64,000 nt of DNA. It comes from an uncultured Coriobacteriaceae bacterium (lineage in GTDB: Bacteria; Actinomycetota; Coriobacteriia; Coriobacteriales; Atopobiaceae). The notes under the pieces were generated by a model that did no database searches, was not told where the DNA came from, and was given only the letters and a program-made list of their open reading frames with translations. Made by a program: the position numbers and the translations under genes. Shown here in pieces: positions 1 through 8,446 of the stretch. Position 1 is the stretch's first letter, and each line of letters starts with the position of its first letter. Location: contig CADAQM010000026.1 in assembly GCA_902790135.1 (NCBI GenBank), positions 1 to 64,000 on the forward strand, written 5' to 3'.

Positions 1-540
1 GGCGACTCCGACGTGCTGCTGCGCACCCAGACCTCGGGCATGCAGGTGCACTACATGGAGCAGAACAAGCCGCCCATCTACATGATCTGCCCGGGCACGG
101 TGTTCCGTCCCGACACCGCCGACGCCAACCACCTGCCGCAGTTCAACCAGGTGGAGGGCCTCGTCGTGGACGAGGGCATCACCTTCGGCGACCTCAAGGG
201 CACGCTCGACTACTTCACGCGCGAGATCTTCGGCAAGGACCGCGCCACGCGCTACCGCCCGCACTTCTTCCCGTTCACCGAGCCCAGCTGCGAGGTTGAC
301 GTCTCCTGCGGCGTCTGCCACGGCAAGGGCTGCCGCTTCTGCAAGAACACCGGCTGGCTCGAGATCCTGGGCTGCGGCATGGTCGACCCCAACGTTCTGG
401 AGAACTGTGGCATCGACTCCGAGAAGTACACCGGCTTTGCCTTCGGCATCGGCGTCGAGCGCGTGGCGGCACTCCGCTACGACCTGCCCGACCTGCGCAT
501 GCTCATGGAAGGCGACATGCGCTTCCTGCGTCAGTTCTAG
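1..540 (+). CDS. pheS: Phenylalanyl-tRNA synthetase alpha subunit, 3' part
   Basis: Alpha subunit of phenylalanyl-tRNA synthetase, which with PheT charges tRNA-Phe in the cytoplasm. The frame is already open at base 1, so the start and N-terminal half lie outside the window; 179 codons and a TAG stop remain. A class II core segment ([19 protein letters not shown]), the cysteine cluster usual in PheS ([17 protein letters not shown]) and class II motif 3 ([18 protein letters not shown]) are all present. pheT starts 49 bases downstream on the same strand, the normal pheST order. Identification is secure; only the 5' end is missing. Confidence 0.97.
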   Translation, partial: GDSDVLLRTQTSGMQVHYMEQNKPPIYMICPGTVFRPDTADANHLPQFNQVEGLVVDEGITFGDLKGTLDYFTREIFGKDRATRYRPHFFPFTEPSCEVDVSCGVCHGKGCRFCKNTGWLEILGCGMVDPNVLENCGIDSEKYTGFAFGIGVERVAALRYDLPDLRMLMEGDMRFLRQF

Positions 541-589
541 GCTCCGCCGTATCCCGATCGATCAAATCGCGTAGAAGAAAGGCAACAAG

Positions 590-3049
590 ATGCGCGTCTC
601 ATATGAATGGCTGAAGAGCATGGTGGACGTTCCCGCCGATCCCCAGGACCTGGTGGCCGAGTTCGTCCGCACTGGTACCGAGGTGGAGGCCGTCGACCGC
701 ATGGGCGCCGACTTCGACCACGTGGTCACCGGCCAGGTGGTCTCCAAGGAGCCGCACCCCGATTCCGACCACATGTGGAAGCTCGCCGTCTCCGTTGGCG
801 ACAAGAACGTCGACAAGGACGGCAACCCCGTCCCGCTGCAGATCGTCTGCGGCGCCCAGAACTTCGAGCAGGGCGACCACATCGTGGTGGCCATGATCGG
901 TGCGGTGCTGCCTGGCGGCTTCGAGATCAAGAAGAGCAAGCTGCGTGGCGTGGACTCCTATGGCATGTGCTGCTCCGCCCGCGAGCTCGGCCTCTCCGAG
1001 GACCACTCGGGCATCATGATTCTCCCCGCCGATGCCCCTCTGGGTATGGACTTCGCCGAGTACCAGGGACTATCTGACACCGTCATCGACTGCGAGATGA
1101 CCCCCAACCGTCCAGACTGCCTGTCGATGACCGGCGTGGCCGTCGAGGTCTCCGCGATGCTCGACGAGGACACCCACATCGAGCTCCCGACCATCCAGAA
1201 GGAGGAGGGTCCCGACGCGAGCGAGCTCGTGGACGTGACCATCGATGACGCCAACCTCTGCCCGCGCTACACCGCGCGCGTGGTGCGTGGCGTCAAGATC
1301 GGCCCCAGCCCCGACTGGCTGGCCAACCGCGTCCGCGCCGCTGGCGCCCGCACCATCAACAACGTGGTGGACGTCACCAACTACGTGATGTTCCTCACCG
1401 GACAGCCGCTGCACGCCTTCGACCTCGGCAAGCTCAGCGAGCGCGACGGCAAGCGCCACATCGTGGTGCGCGCTGCCCGCGACGGCGAGCTGCTCACCAC
1501 CCTCGACGGTCAGGAGCGCAAGCTCACGAGCGAGAACCTGCTCATCACCGACGATGGCGAGACGCCTGTGGCACTCGCCGGCGTCATGGGCGGTCTGGAC
1601 TCCGAGATCACCGACGAGACGGTGGACGTCCTCCTGGAGAGCGCGGCCTTCAACAGCGGCAACATCAGCCGCACCAGCCGCGTGCTCGACCTGATGAGCG
1701 AGGCCTCCATCCGCTACGAGCGCGTGGTCGACGCCAACGGCTGCGCCGACGTCTCGAGCATCGCGGCCGCCCTCTTCGAGAGCTGCTGCGGGGCAACCGT
1801 ATGCCCGGGCATCGTGGATGCCTATCCCGCGCCGGTCGAGGCACCCAAGATGGCCTTCCGCCCGGCCCGCGCCCGTCTCATCGGTGGCGCGCCCATCGAG
1901 GACGACTTCATGGCCGTCCGTCTCGAGCGTCTCGGCTGCACGGTCGAGCGCACGAGCGACGAGAGCTGGACGGTGACCGCTCCCACCAACCGTCCCGACC
2001 TCACGCGCGAGATCGACCTCATCGAGGAGGTCGTGCGCCTCTACGGCGAGGGCGACATCGAGCCCACGCTGCCTGCAGCCAAGAACCATGCCGGTGGCCT
2101 GACGCCCGAGCAGATGCGCCTGCGCACCATCGGCCAGACCCTGCGTGCCTGTGGCCTCTCGGAGACCAGCACCTACTGCTTCGCCGACCCGCGTGACCTC
2201 CAGCGCCTGGGTATGCCCGACGAGGGCAAGGGCGTTCCCGTCAAGATCATCCGTCCGCTGGTTGCCGACCAGTCCGAGATGCGTCGCGACCTGCTGCCTG
2301 GCCTGCTCCGTGCGGTGGCCTTCAACAAGGACCACGGCGTGGCAAACGTGCACCTGTACGAGATTGGCCGCGTGCTCTTTGGCCGTGAGAACAAGAGCCT
2401 GCCCAAGGAGCCCACGCTTGTGGCTGGCGTCCTCTCCGGCTCGTGGGACGATGACGCATGGAACGCCAAGTACCCCAAGCACGACTTCTTTGATGCCAAG
2501 GGCATCGTGGAGGAGCTGCTGCGCACGCTGCGCATCACCAAGGTCAAGTTCAAGCCGGCCGATCCCGAGAAGTACGGCTGGCTGCAGCCTGGCCTCGCAG
2601 CCGAGGTCATCGCCCAGAACCGCACGCTCGGTTGGGTGGGCAACATCCATCCCGCGTCGCTGGAGAACTTCGGTCTCTCCGACGCGGTGATCGCCTTCGA
2701 GCTCTCCGTCGACACGCTGCAGGCGCTCGCGCAGAAGCAGCTGCCCTACCAGGACGTTCCCACGCTGCCTGGCGTCGACGTCGACCTGGCCATCGTCGTG
2801 GACGAGGCAGTCACCTACGAGATGCTGGTCCAGCGCATCACCAGCGCCGGCGGCAAGCTGCTCAAGGACGTCCGCCTCTTCGACGTCTATCGCGACCCCG
2901 TGCGCGTGGGCGTGGGCAAGAAGTCGATGGCCTTCTCGCTTACCTACCGCGCCGACGACCGTACCCTCACCTCCGAGGAGGTCGAGAAGGCGCACCTCAA
3001 GCTCGTGGCCAAGGTCATGAAGGCCACGGGTGGCGAGGTCAGGTCGTAA
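590..3049 (+). CDS. pheT: Phenylalanyl-tRNA synthetase beta subunit
   Basis: Beta subunit of the (alpha-beta)2 phenylalanyl-tRNA synthetase. At 819 residues it has the full bacterial length. Visible in order: an N-terminal EMAP-type tRNA-binding OB domain (about residues 40-155), the B3/B4 editing region (about 215-385), a B5 domain (about 405-475), a catalytic-like core, and a C-terminal ferredoxin-fold anticodon-binding domain (about 728-818). The ATG at 590 follows a GAAAGG ribosome site, and the gene sits 49 bases after pheS, so both probably share one transcript that ends at the hairpin near 3100. Nothing unusual seen. Confidence 0.97.
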   Translation: MRVSYEWLKSMVDVPADPQDLVAEFVRTGTEVEAVDRMGADFDHVVTGQVVSKEPHPDSDHMWKLAVSVGDKNVDKDGNPVPLQIVCGAQNFEQGDHIVVAMIGAVLPGGFEIKKSKLRGVDSYGMCCSARELGLSEDHSGIMILPADAPLGMDFAEYQGLSDTVIDCEMTPNRPDCLSMTGVAVEVSAMLDEDTHIELPTIQKEEGPDASELVDVTIDDANLCPRYTARVVRGVKIGPSPDWLANRVRAAGARTINNVVDVTNYVMFLTGQPLHAFDLGKLSERDGKRHIVVRAARDGELLTTLDGQERKLTSENLLITDDGETPVALAGVMGGLDSEITDETVDVLLESAAFNSGNISRTSRVLDLMSEASIRYERVVDANGCADVSSIAAALFESCCGATVCPGIVDAYPAPVEAPKMAFRPARARLIGGAPIEDDFMAVRLERLGCTVERTSDESWTVTAPTNRPDLTREIDLIEEVVRLYGEGDIEPTLPAAKNHAGGLTPEQMRLRTIGQTLRACGLSETSTYCFADPRDLQRLGMPDEGKGVPVKIIRPLVADQSEMRRDLLPGLLRAVAFNKDHGVANVHLYEIGRVLFGRENKSLPKEPTLVAGVLSGSWDDDAWNAKYPKHDFFDAKGIVEELLRTLRITKVKFKPADPEKYGWLQPGLAAEVIAQNRTLGWVGNIHPASLENFGLSDAVIAFELSVDTLQALAQKQLPYQDVPTLPGVDVDLAIVVDEAVTYEMLVQRITSAGGKLLKDVRLFDVYRDPVRVGVGKKSMAFSLTYRADDRTLTSEEVEKAHLKLVAKVMKATGGEVRS

Positions 3050-3077
3050 GGCTGGCTGATTAAAGCTCTCTGGCTTG

Positions 3078-3129
3078 GCCGGGGCGTTGTCGTGCGGGAG
3101 ATTGTCCCCGCGGCGCGCCCCGGCTTTTT
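3078..3129 (+). terminator. Rho-independent terminator after pheST
   Basis: GCCGGGGCG pairs with CGCCCCGGC across a loop, followed at once by TTTTT. It lies just after the pheT stop and before the promoter of the MarR-type regulator. Confidence 0.85.
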
Positions 3130-3179
3130 GTCTCGCGGATGCCCGTCCGTGATGAAGCGTTGCAGTGTAGCACCCTCCC

Positions 3180-3208
3180 TTGACACACCCTCCGCCTTGC
3201 CGCACAAT
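3180..3208 (+). promoter_or_regulatory. Promoter of the MarR-type regulator
   Basis: TTGACA at 3180-3185 and CACAAT at 3203-3208, spaced 17 bp, a good sigma-70-type arrangement. The expected start of transcription is near 3215, about 35 bases before the regulator's ATG. Confidence 0.6.
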
Positions 3209-3221
3209 TCAGTAGTTAGTC

Positions 3222-3241
3222 TAGGAAAACTTTTATTCGAA
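3222..3241 (+). promoter_or_regulatory. Candidate operator, copy 1 (regulator leader)
   Basis: TAGGAAAACTTTTATTCGA resembles the sequence TAGGAAACGTTTTTATTTGA found upstream of feoAB (3685-3706). It lies between the predicted transcription start and the ATG of the MarR-type gene, where a bound repressor would block transcription. The shared element is visible directly; its role as the regulator's site is inference. Confidence 0.4.
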
Positions 3242-3249
3242 AGCCAAGG

Positions 3250-3687
3250 ATGACCGAGCGCACCAAACAGCTTGCCGAGGAGCTCACGCGCCTTCACTTT
3301 GAGAACCTGTCAGAGGTCAACCGTCTTGGGTCGATGGTCTCCAACAGGGGCGAGGACGGTGTCGTGCTCTGCCTCTACTCCTCCGAGCGTACCCTGCTCG
3401 CTGGCGAGCTGGGGGAGCAGACCGGGCTTAGCACGGGGCGTATCGCAAACATTCTGCGCAAACTGGAGGAGAAGGGTCTCGTCAGGCGCATGCAGGATGA
3501 GCTTGACCGTCGCTGCGTGCACGTGAGCCTCACCGAACAGGGCAGCACGTACGCCCAGGGACTCAAGAACTCAGCCATCCAAGCTCATGGTGAGCTGCTC
3601 GAGAGGCTGGGCTCAACTGACGCAACCGAGTTCGTGCGGATCGTGCGCAGGTGCATCCGCTCCGTCCACGACGTTTCGAGCAGGTAG
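3250..3687 (+). CDS. MarR-family transcriptional regulator (probable Feo/iron regulator)
   Basis: A 145-residue winged-helix DNA-binding protein of MarR type. The HTH and wing are clear: LAGELGEQTGLSTGRIANI (about 55-73), then LRKLEEKGLVRR and DELDRRCVHVSLTEQG, the usual MarR wing with its conserved D/R residues. Helices at both ends would form the dimer interface. It sits directly upstream of feoAB on the same strand, and a similar AT-rich element lies before both genes, so control of itself and of iron uptake is likely. The ligand cannot be read from sequence; metal or redox response is inferred from context only. Confidence 0.85.
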   Translation: MTERTKQLAEELTRLHFENLSEVNRLGSMVSNRGEDGVVLCLYSSERTLLAGELGEQTGLSTGRIANILRKLEEKGLVRRMQDELDRRCVHVSLTEQGSTYAQGLKNSAIQAHGELLERLGSTDATEFVRIVRRCIRSVHDVSSR

Positions 3688-3722
3688 GAAACGTTTTTAT
3701 TTGAGGAAAAGGCTTCTATATA
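3685..3722 (+). promoter_or_regulatory. feoAB promoter with candidate operator, copy 2
   Basis: The second copy of the shared element spans 3685-3706, beginning on the regulator's stop codon. A possible promoter overlaps it: TTTTTA at 3694-3699, a 17-bp gap, and TATATA at 3717-3722. Binding here would cover the -35 region. The AT-rich stretch to 3780 contrasts with the surrounding DNA. Confidence 0.4.
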
Positions 3723-3789
3723 AAGGTTCTACAGAAAGCTTCGCAAAAAAGGAACGTACAGAAGGTTTAGATAGAAGGTAGCGGACGTC

Positions 3790-6171
3790 ATGGCATTGCT
3801 GAACGAGACGATGAATCTGAGTGAGCTCAGACCAGGGGATACCGCACGCATTGCGACCGTTGGTGGCGAGGGAGCGCTGCGGCATCATCTGCTCGACATG
3901 GGCGTGATTCCCGGTGCGGAGCTTAGCGTGGTCAAGCTTGCGCCGTTGGGCGACCCAATGGAGGTGCGCATCCAGGGCTACGAACTCACCATGCGCCTGG
4001 CCGAGGCGGCCGAGGTCGGCGTGGTTCCCATCGAGGAGCAGAGCACGCAAGAGCCGACCGACGACCATCACGGGCGACCGAGCAAGAGTCAGCATCCTGG
4101 CTTGGGCGAAGGGGGCAAGTTCCACCCAAAGGGGAGCGGCGACCCCCTGCCGCAGGACACCGTGCTCACCTTTGCGCTCGTAGGCAACCAGAACAGCGGA
4201 AAGACCACCCTCTTCAACCAGCTGACGGGCTCGAACCAGCACGTGGGCAACTTTCCAGGCGTGACGGTCGATCGCAAGGACGGCCCCATCCGCGGACATG
4301 CGAACACGTCCGTCGTCGATCTTCCGGGCATCTACTCGATGTCGCCCTACTCGCCGGAGGAGCTTGTCTCGCGCAACTACGTGATTAACGAGCATCCCCA
4401 CGGCATCATCGATATCGTCGATGCTACCAACATCGAGCGCAACCTCTACCTCACCATGCAGCTGCTCGAGATGGGCGTCCCGATGGTGGTCGCGCTCAAT
4501 ATGATGGACGAGGTGGTCGGCAACGGCGGCTCCATCGACGTGAACGCGATGGAAGCCCAGTTAGGCGTGCCTGTCGTTCCGATCTCCGCTGCGCACAACG
4601 AGGGCGTGGCCGAGCTTGTCTCGCATGCCCTGCACGTGGCGCACTATCAGGAGAAGCCCCTCCGCCAGGACTTCTGCGGCGCGCGCGACCATGGCGGTGC
4701 GGTGCACCGTGCCCTGCATGCCGTGAGCCACCTGATCGAGGACCATGCCGATCGCACGGGACTGCCGGTGCGCTTTGCCGCGAGCAAGCTGCTCGAGGGA
4801 GACGAGCTCATCTTGGCCCAGCTCGACCTCGACGAGAACGAGCGCGCGACGCTCGAGCACATCGCCCTCCAGATGGAGCGCGAGCGTGGCCTCGACCGCG
4901 CTGCCGCCATCGCCGACATGCGCTTTGCCTTCATCCAGCGCGTGTGCGACCAGTGCGTTACCAAGCCCCACGAGAGCCGCGAGCACGTTCGCAGCTCGCG
5001 CATAGACCAGATCCTCACCGGGCGCTTCACGGCTATTCCGGTCTTTGTCGCCATCATGGCGGCGGTCTTCCATCTCACATTCAACGTGATTGGCGCATGG
5101 CTGCAGGATCTCCTGGCGGCGGGGATCGACTCGCTGGCTGGCGCTGCTGAGGCTGCCATGACGTCGGCGGGGGTGAGCGAGGTCGTCAAGGGTCTGGTCA
5201 TGCAGGGCATCTTCGAGGGTGTGGGAAGCGTGCTCTCCTTCTTGCCCGTCATCGTGACGATGTTCTTCTTCCTCTCACTTTTGGAAGACAGCGGCTACCT
5301 CGCGCGCGTGGCGTTCTTTATGGACAAGCTGCTGCGCAGGATCGGCCTCTCCGGGCGAAGCATCGTGGCCCTGCTCATCGGCTTTGGCTGCACGGTCCCT
5401 GCGGTCATGTCCACGAGGACCCTCCCGAGCGAGCGTGACCGCAAGATGACCATCCTGCTCACGCCCTTCATGAGCTGCACGGCAAAGCTGCCCATCTACG
5501 GTTTCTTTGTCCAGGCGTTCTTCCCGGCCTACAGCGGGCTGATCATGACGGGGTTGTACCTGCTGGGCATCGTCACGGGCATCGTGATCGCCCTGCTGTT
5601 CAAGAACACGCTCTTCAAGGGCGAGGCCGTTCCCTTTGTGATGGAGCTTCCCAACTACCGACTTCCGCGTCCGCGAAACGTCCTGCAGCTCCTGTGGGAC
5701 AAGGCAAAGGACTTCCTGCAGAGGGCCTTCTCGGTTATTCTGATCGCGACCATCGTGGTGTGGTTCCTGAGCAGCTTTGACTTTGGCCTCAACATGGTCG
5801 AGGACTCGCGCGCCAGCATGCTGGCCACCGTGTCGATGCTGGTCGCGCCTCTCTTCAAGCCCCTGGGCATGGGTGACTGGCGCATCGTCACCTCGCTGGT
5901 GAGCGGCTTCATGGCAAAGGAGAGCGTCGTCTCGGTGATGGAAGTACTCTTCAGCTCGACGGGCGGGGTTTCTGCTGCGCTCTCGCCGCTTACCGCTGCG
6001 AGCATGCTCGCCTTCAGCCTCCTGTACACGCCCTGCGTGGCCGCCATCGCCTCCATCAGGCGCGAGCTCGGATCCAAGTGGGCCATCAACGTGGTGGTCT
6101 GGCAATGCCTCATTGCGTGGGTGGTCGCCTTTGCGGTCAGGCTCGTAGGTCTCGCGCTTGGCCTTGCATGA
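3790..6171 (+). CDS. feoB: Fused FeoA-FeoB ferrous iron transporter
   Basis: Membrane GTPase that imports Fe2+. A FeoA (SH3-like) domain is fused in front: MNLSELRPGDTARI through GVVPIE, about residues 8-78. A charged linker leads to the FeoB G domain, with G1 GNQNSGKTT (about 129), G3 DLPG (about 177) and G4 NMMDE (about 237). The Gate and core membrane helices follow, including GFGCTVPAVMSTRTL, whose conserved Cys lines the pore. At 793 residues it is full length for a FeoAB fusion. The ATG at 3790 is preceded by AGAAGG about 10 bases away. It is followed by a Cys-rich small protein and an HMA protein that probably share its transcript. Confidence 0.95.
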   Translation: MALLNETMNLSELRPGDTARIATVGGEGALRHHLLDMGVIPGAELSVVKLAPLGDPMEVRIQGYELTMRLAEAAEVGVVPIEEQSTQEPTDDHHGRPSKSQHPGLGEGGKFHPKGSGDPLPQDTVLTFALVGNQNSGKTTLFNQLTGSNQHVGNFPGVTVDRKDGPIRGHANTSVVDLPGIYSMSPYSPEELVSRNYVINEHPHGIIDIVDATNIERNLYLTMQLLEMGVPMVVALNMMDEVVGNGGSIDVNAMEAQLGVPVVPISAAHNEGVAELVSHALHVAHYQEKPLRQDFCGARDHGGAVHRALHAVSHLIEDHADRTGLPVRFAASKLLEGDELILAQLDLDENERATLEHIALQMERERGLDRAAAIADMRFAFIQRVCDQCVTKPHESREHVRSSRIDQILTGRFTAIPVFVAIMAAVFHLTFNVIGAWLQDLLAAGIDSLAGAAEAAMTSAGVSEVVKGLVMQGIFEGVGSVLSFLPVIVTMFFFLSLLEDSGYLARVAFFMDKLLRRIGLSGRSIVALLIGFGCTVPAVMSTRTLPSERDRKMTILLTPFMSCTAKLPIYGFFVQAFFPAYSGLIMTGLYLLGIVTGIVIALLFKNTLFKGEAVPFVMELPNYRLPRPRNVLQLLWDKAKDFLQRAFSVILIATIVVWFLSSFDFGLNMVEDSRASMLATVSMLVAPLFKPLGMGDWRIVTSLVSGFMAKESVVSVMEVLFSSTGGVSAALSPLTAASMLAFSLLYTPCVAAIASIRRELGSKWAINVVVWQCLIAWVVAFAVRLVGLALGLA

Positions 6172-6183
6172 TGGGAGAGGGAC

Positions 6184-6339
6184 ATGGTCTTTGCTGATGT
6201 CATCGTGCTTGCCCTAGTCGGTGTGGTCGTCGGCGTGGCATTTGCGGGCTCGCGTCGGGATGCGCGTCGTGGCTGCTCGGGCTGTTGCGCAAACTGCATG
6301 CAGGCCGGTGGATGCGCCATGCGAGGCGAGCATCGGTGA
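6184..6339 (+). CDS. FeoB-associated Cys-rich small membrane protein
   Basis: A 51-residue protein: one N-terminal membrane helix (VFADVIVLALVGVVVGVAFA), a basic stretch, then a cysteine cluster CSGCCANCMQAGGC. This is the layout of the FeoB-associated Cys-rich membrane proteins (FeoC-like) found after feoB in many Gram-positive genomes. The ATG is 12 bases after the feoB stop, behind GGGAGAGG. Its TGA overlaps the GTG start of the next gene, implying translational coupling. The cysteines may bind iron or help FeoB assemble; the role is not settled for the family. Confidence 0.85.
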   Translation: MVFADVIVLALVGVVVGVAFAGSRRDARRGCSGCCANCMQAGGCAMRGEHR

Positions 6340-6704
6340 GCGCAACCATCGCCATCGTATGCGCGCTTGCCATGCTGATTGCGTGGGCGGTTTGGAAGAG
6401 CCTTCGCCGTGCCAGCAAGGGCAGCGACTGCTGTGGCGAGCACGAGCAGACCGTGGCGCGCACGGGCGCAAGGGATGCCGACCGGCGCCACTACGCCTAC
6501 GAGATTCGCCTCGAAATAGGTGGCATGACCTGCGATAACTGTGCTTGCAAGGTGGAGAATGCCCTCAATGGTCTCGACGGAACCTGGGCTACGGTGAGCA
6601 TCTCCGATCATGTGGCCCGCGTGAGGACAAAGACTCCGGCGGATGGGCGGGCCCTGCGTGACGCTGTGCGCCAGGCTGGCTACGTGGTGATGGGGGAGCT
6701 GTAG
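6336..6704 (+). CDS. Membrane-anchored heavy-metal-associated (HMA) domain protein
   Basis: A 122-residue protein with an N-terminal membrane helix (TIAIVCALAMLIAWAVW), a CC pair in the linker (GSDCCGEH), and a C-terminal ferredoxin-like HMA domain carrying the metal motif GGMTCDNCACKVENAL. HMA domains carry Cu+ or Zn2+ between partners. I chose the GTG at 6336 because it overlaps the stop of the Cys-rich gene and is preceded by GAGGCGAG; an ATG at 6285 in the same frame would overlap that gene by 55 bases. Linkage to feoAB is unusual for an HMA protein and may indicate metal hand-off in this operon. Confidence 0.8.
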   Translation: MSATIAIVCALAMLIAWAVWKSLRRASKGSDCCGEHEQTVARTGARDADRRHYAYEIRLEIGGMTCDNCACKVENALNGLDGTWATVSISDHVARVRTKTPADGRALRDAVRQAGYVVMGEL

Positions 6705-6772
6705 GCCTGTTGGCGCGTGTGCCACCAAGGCACGCGCGTCGCAAGGCGGCGCTCCGTGCTACCATACGTTTC

Positions 6773-7465
6773 ATGCCGAGTTGGAACATACATACCGCGC
6801 ACGTCGAACGTCTCCTGAGCCAGGAGACCCCTGCTGCGCTGGGCATTCGTGACGTCAACGCCTTCCTATTTGGGAACCTCGCGCCCGACGTCTACGTGGG
6901 CTACATGGTGCCCGACCCCACGCGCAAGATCGGCTATCGCGAGACGCACTTTGCCGACCCGGGCTACGTGCCTGAGCCCCGTTACGGGGAGTTCTTCGAG
7001 TGCTGGGTAGCTCCCTATGCCGACGCGGACGGTCGCGTGACCGACGTCATGCTCGGCGCTTGGACGCACCTGGTGGCGGATCACGTGTACAACTCCCATT
7101 TCAATCGCCTGCTTGACGAGCGCGGGCTCAAGCCTGGCACCGAGATTCGAATCCGCAAGCAGTCCGACTTTGCCACGTTTGGGCGCACCCTCAACATCTC
7201 GATGGTGCCCGAGGCCACGCCCGAGCTCATAGAGCAGTGCGCGGCGTTCCCGCAGTATGCCATCGCGGAGCAGGATGTGCGCGCAGCTTGCGAGGTCATG
7301 GCTGGTATCGTGCGCGACAACGTCGAGCACCATGTGGATGACCCCAACTACAGCTTGCTTGGCGGGGATTACTTCAGCCGAGTGCCCGACGAGCTGGATG
7401 CCCTCATGCGCGATGCTCTGCACGCCTACGCGGCGGGCGACCCCACGTGGGGGAGGCAGAGATGA
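6773..7465 (+). CDS. Zinc-dependent phospholipase C-like protein
   Basis: A 230-residue protein resembling the zinc-dependent phospholipase C domain family: it opens with MPSWNIHTAHVERLL, has FLFGNLAPDVYVGYM, and carries spaced His/Asp residues (WTHLVADHVYNSHF) that would bind metal. No signal peptide is seen, so substrate and location are uncertain. I chose the ATG at 6773: TACCAT at 6760-6765 ends seven bases before it and no ribosome site is visible, so the message may be leaderless. A start at 6710 would add a basic, unconserved-looking 21 residues. It overlaps the next gene by four bases. Confidence 0.75.
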   Translation: MPSWNIHTAHVERLLSQETPAALGIRDVNAFLFGNLAPDVYVGYMVPDPTRKIGYRETHFADPGYVPEPRYGEFFECWVAPYADADGRVTDVMLGAWTHLVADHVYNSHFNRLLDERGLKPGTEIRIRKQSDFATFGRTLNISMVPEATPELIEQCAAFPQYAIAEQDVRAACEVMAGIVRDNVEHHVDDPNYSLLGGDYFSRVPDELDALMRDALHAYAAGDPTWGRQR

Positions 7466-8199
7466 GCGAGGAGTCACAGCGGGGTAACGACCGCAAGCTC
7501 CACGTACAGGTGACCGACTTCGTGCGCGAGAAGATCTATGCCCGCGAGTGGGGCGTCAACGAGCCCATTCCCTCCGAGCACGAGCTTTCCGAGATGCTTG
7601 GTCTCTCGCGTGGCACGGTCAAGCGCGGCGTGCGCACGCTGGTCGACGAAGGCCTTCTCGTGCAACAGCGTGGTCGGGGCACCTTCGTTGCGAGCCCGGT
7701 GATGGCACGGCCGACCTCGGGGCACCTGCTCTCGTTTGCCGAGTCCATGGGTGAGGCGGGCATCTCGCATGTCACGCGCGTGGTCTCCCGGGAGGTGCGG
7801 CAGGCGTCGGAGATCTGCGCGCGGCACCTCGGCATCGACGTGGGAGAGCGCTACCTCTACCTCGAGCGCGTGCGCAGCGTCGACGGCCATCCCGTGATGT
7901 ACATCGAGAGCCATCTGAACCTGGGCGCCTGTCCCGGGCTCGACGAGGCCGACTTCGAGCGGGAGTCGGTGTTTCGGGTCATCGAGCGCACGAGCGGACG
8001 GGGCATCGGCGGGTCCGAGGTCACCTACAGCGCACGCGTGGCGGGAAGCCGCCGCGGCGGTCTGCTCGACTGCGACAGCCATGCGCCGGTGCTGCAGATG
8101 GAGCAGCTCGTGCACCTCGACGATGGCACGCCCGTGGAGTGGGGGAGTGTCTGGCTGCCCGCAAACCGCTGCGTGATCAAGGGCGAGGCTAGCAGGTAG
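7462..8199 (+). CDS. GntR/HutC-family regulator with UTRA domain
   Basis: A 245-residue repressor-type protein. The N-terminal winged helix is typical GntR (PSEHELSEMLGLSRGTVKRG, then LVDEGLLVQQRGRGTFVA, about residues 28-80). A UTRA ligand-binding domain follows (about 100-240), the fold that usually binds a phosphosugar or other small metabolite. The start ATG at 7462 overlaps the previous stop (ATGA) and has GGGAGG upstream. No obvious target operon lies next to it; it may act with the preceding phospholipase-like gene, with which it is coupled. Confidence 0.88.
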   Translation: MSEESQRGNDRKLHVQVTDFVREKIYAREWGVNEPIPSEHELSEMLGLSRGTVKRGVRTLVDEGLLVQQRGRGTFVASPVMARPTSGHLLSFAESMGEAGISHVTRVVSREVRQASEICARHLGIDVGERYLYLERVRSVDGHPVMYIESHLNLGACPGLDEADFERESVFRVIERTSGRGIGGSEVTYSARVAGSRRGGLLDCDSHAPVLQMEQLVHLDDGTPVEWGSVWLPANRCVIKGEASR

Positions 8200-8233
8200 G
8201 GGAGCTTGATGCCGAGGGTTCGTCGCTGATGTC

Positions 8234-8419
8234 TTACAGCGCCTGGATGAGCCCGTATACCCGAAGGCTCTCCTCTGCGTCCAGCCCATAGATGATGTCG
8301 TAGTCCCCGGCATTCAAGCGGTAGGCTTTGACGCTTTCTGGCAGATACGCCTCGGGACCGACTTCAATTTGCCTCCCGGCTTGCTTGTTTATCCTCAGGC
8401 GCTCAAGGCACTGCCGCAC
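8234..8419 (-). CDS. RelE/ParE-like toxin fragment, interrupted from the antitoxin frame
   Basis: The C-terminal portion resembles a RelE/ParE toxin (VKAYRLNAGDYDIIYGLDAE, a match to the usual yRlrvGdYRiiY pattern). It has no good start: the first GTG is at 8419, and coding-like residues (ELSDEQFQI) continue upstream to a TAG at 8447-8449, which is also the stop of the antitoxin-like gene in the same frame. It is therefore either a toxin lacking its N terminus or the tail of a fused antitoxin-toxin gene broken by one amber codon. Probably inactive. Confidence 0.4.
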   Translation of the reverse strand: MRQCLERLRINKQAGRQIEVGPEAYLPESVKAYRLNAGDYDIIYGLDAEESLRVYGLIQAL

Positions 8420-8446
8420 GATTTGGAACTGCTCGTCCGAGAGCTC

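Noticed and set aside
1070-3205. Long open frame on the reverse strand opposite pheT (711 codons)
   Set aside because: It is wholly antisense to the conserved pheT and has His/Val/Leu/Gly-rich composition typical of GC-rich shadow frames; no domains seen.
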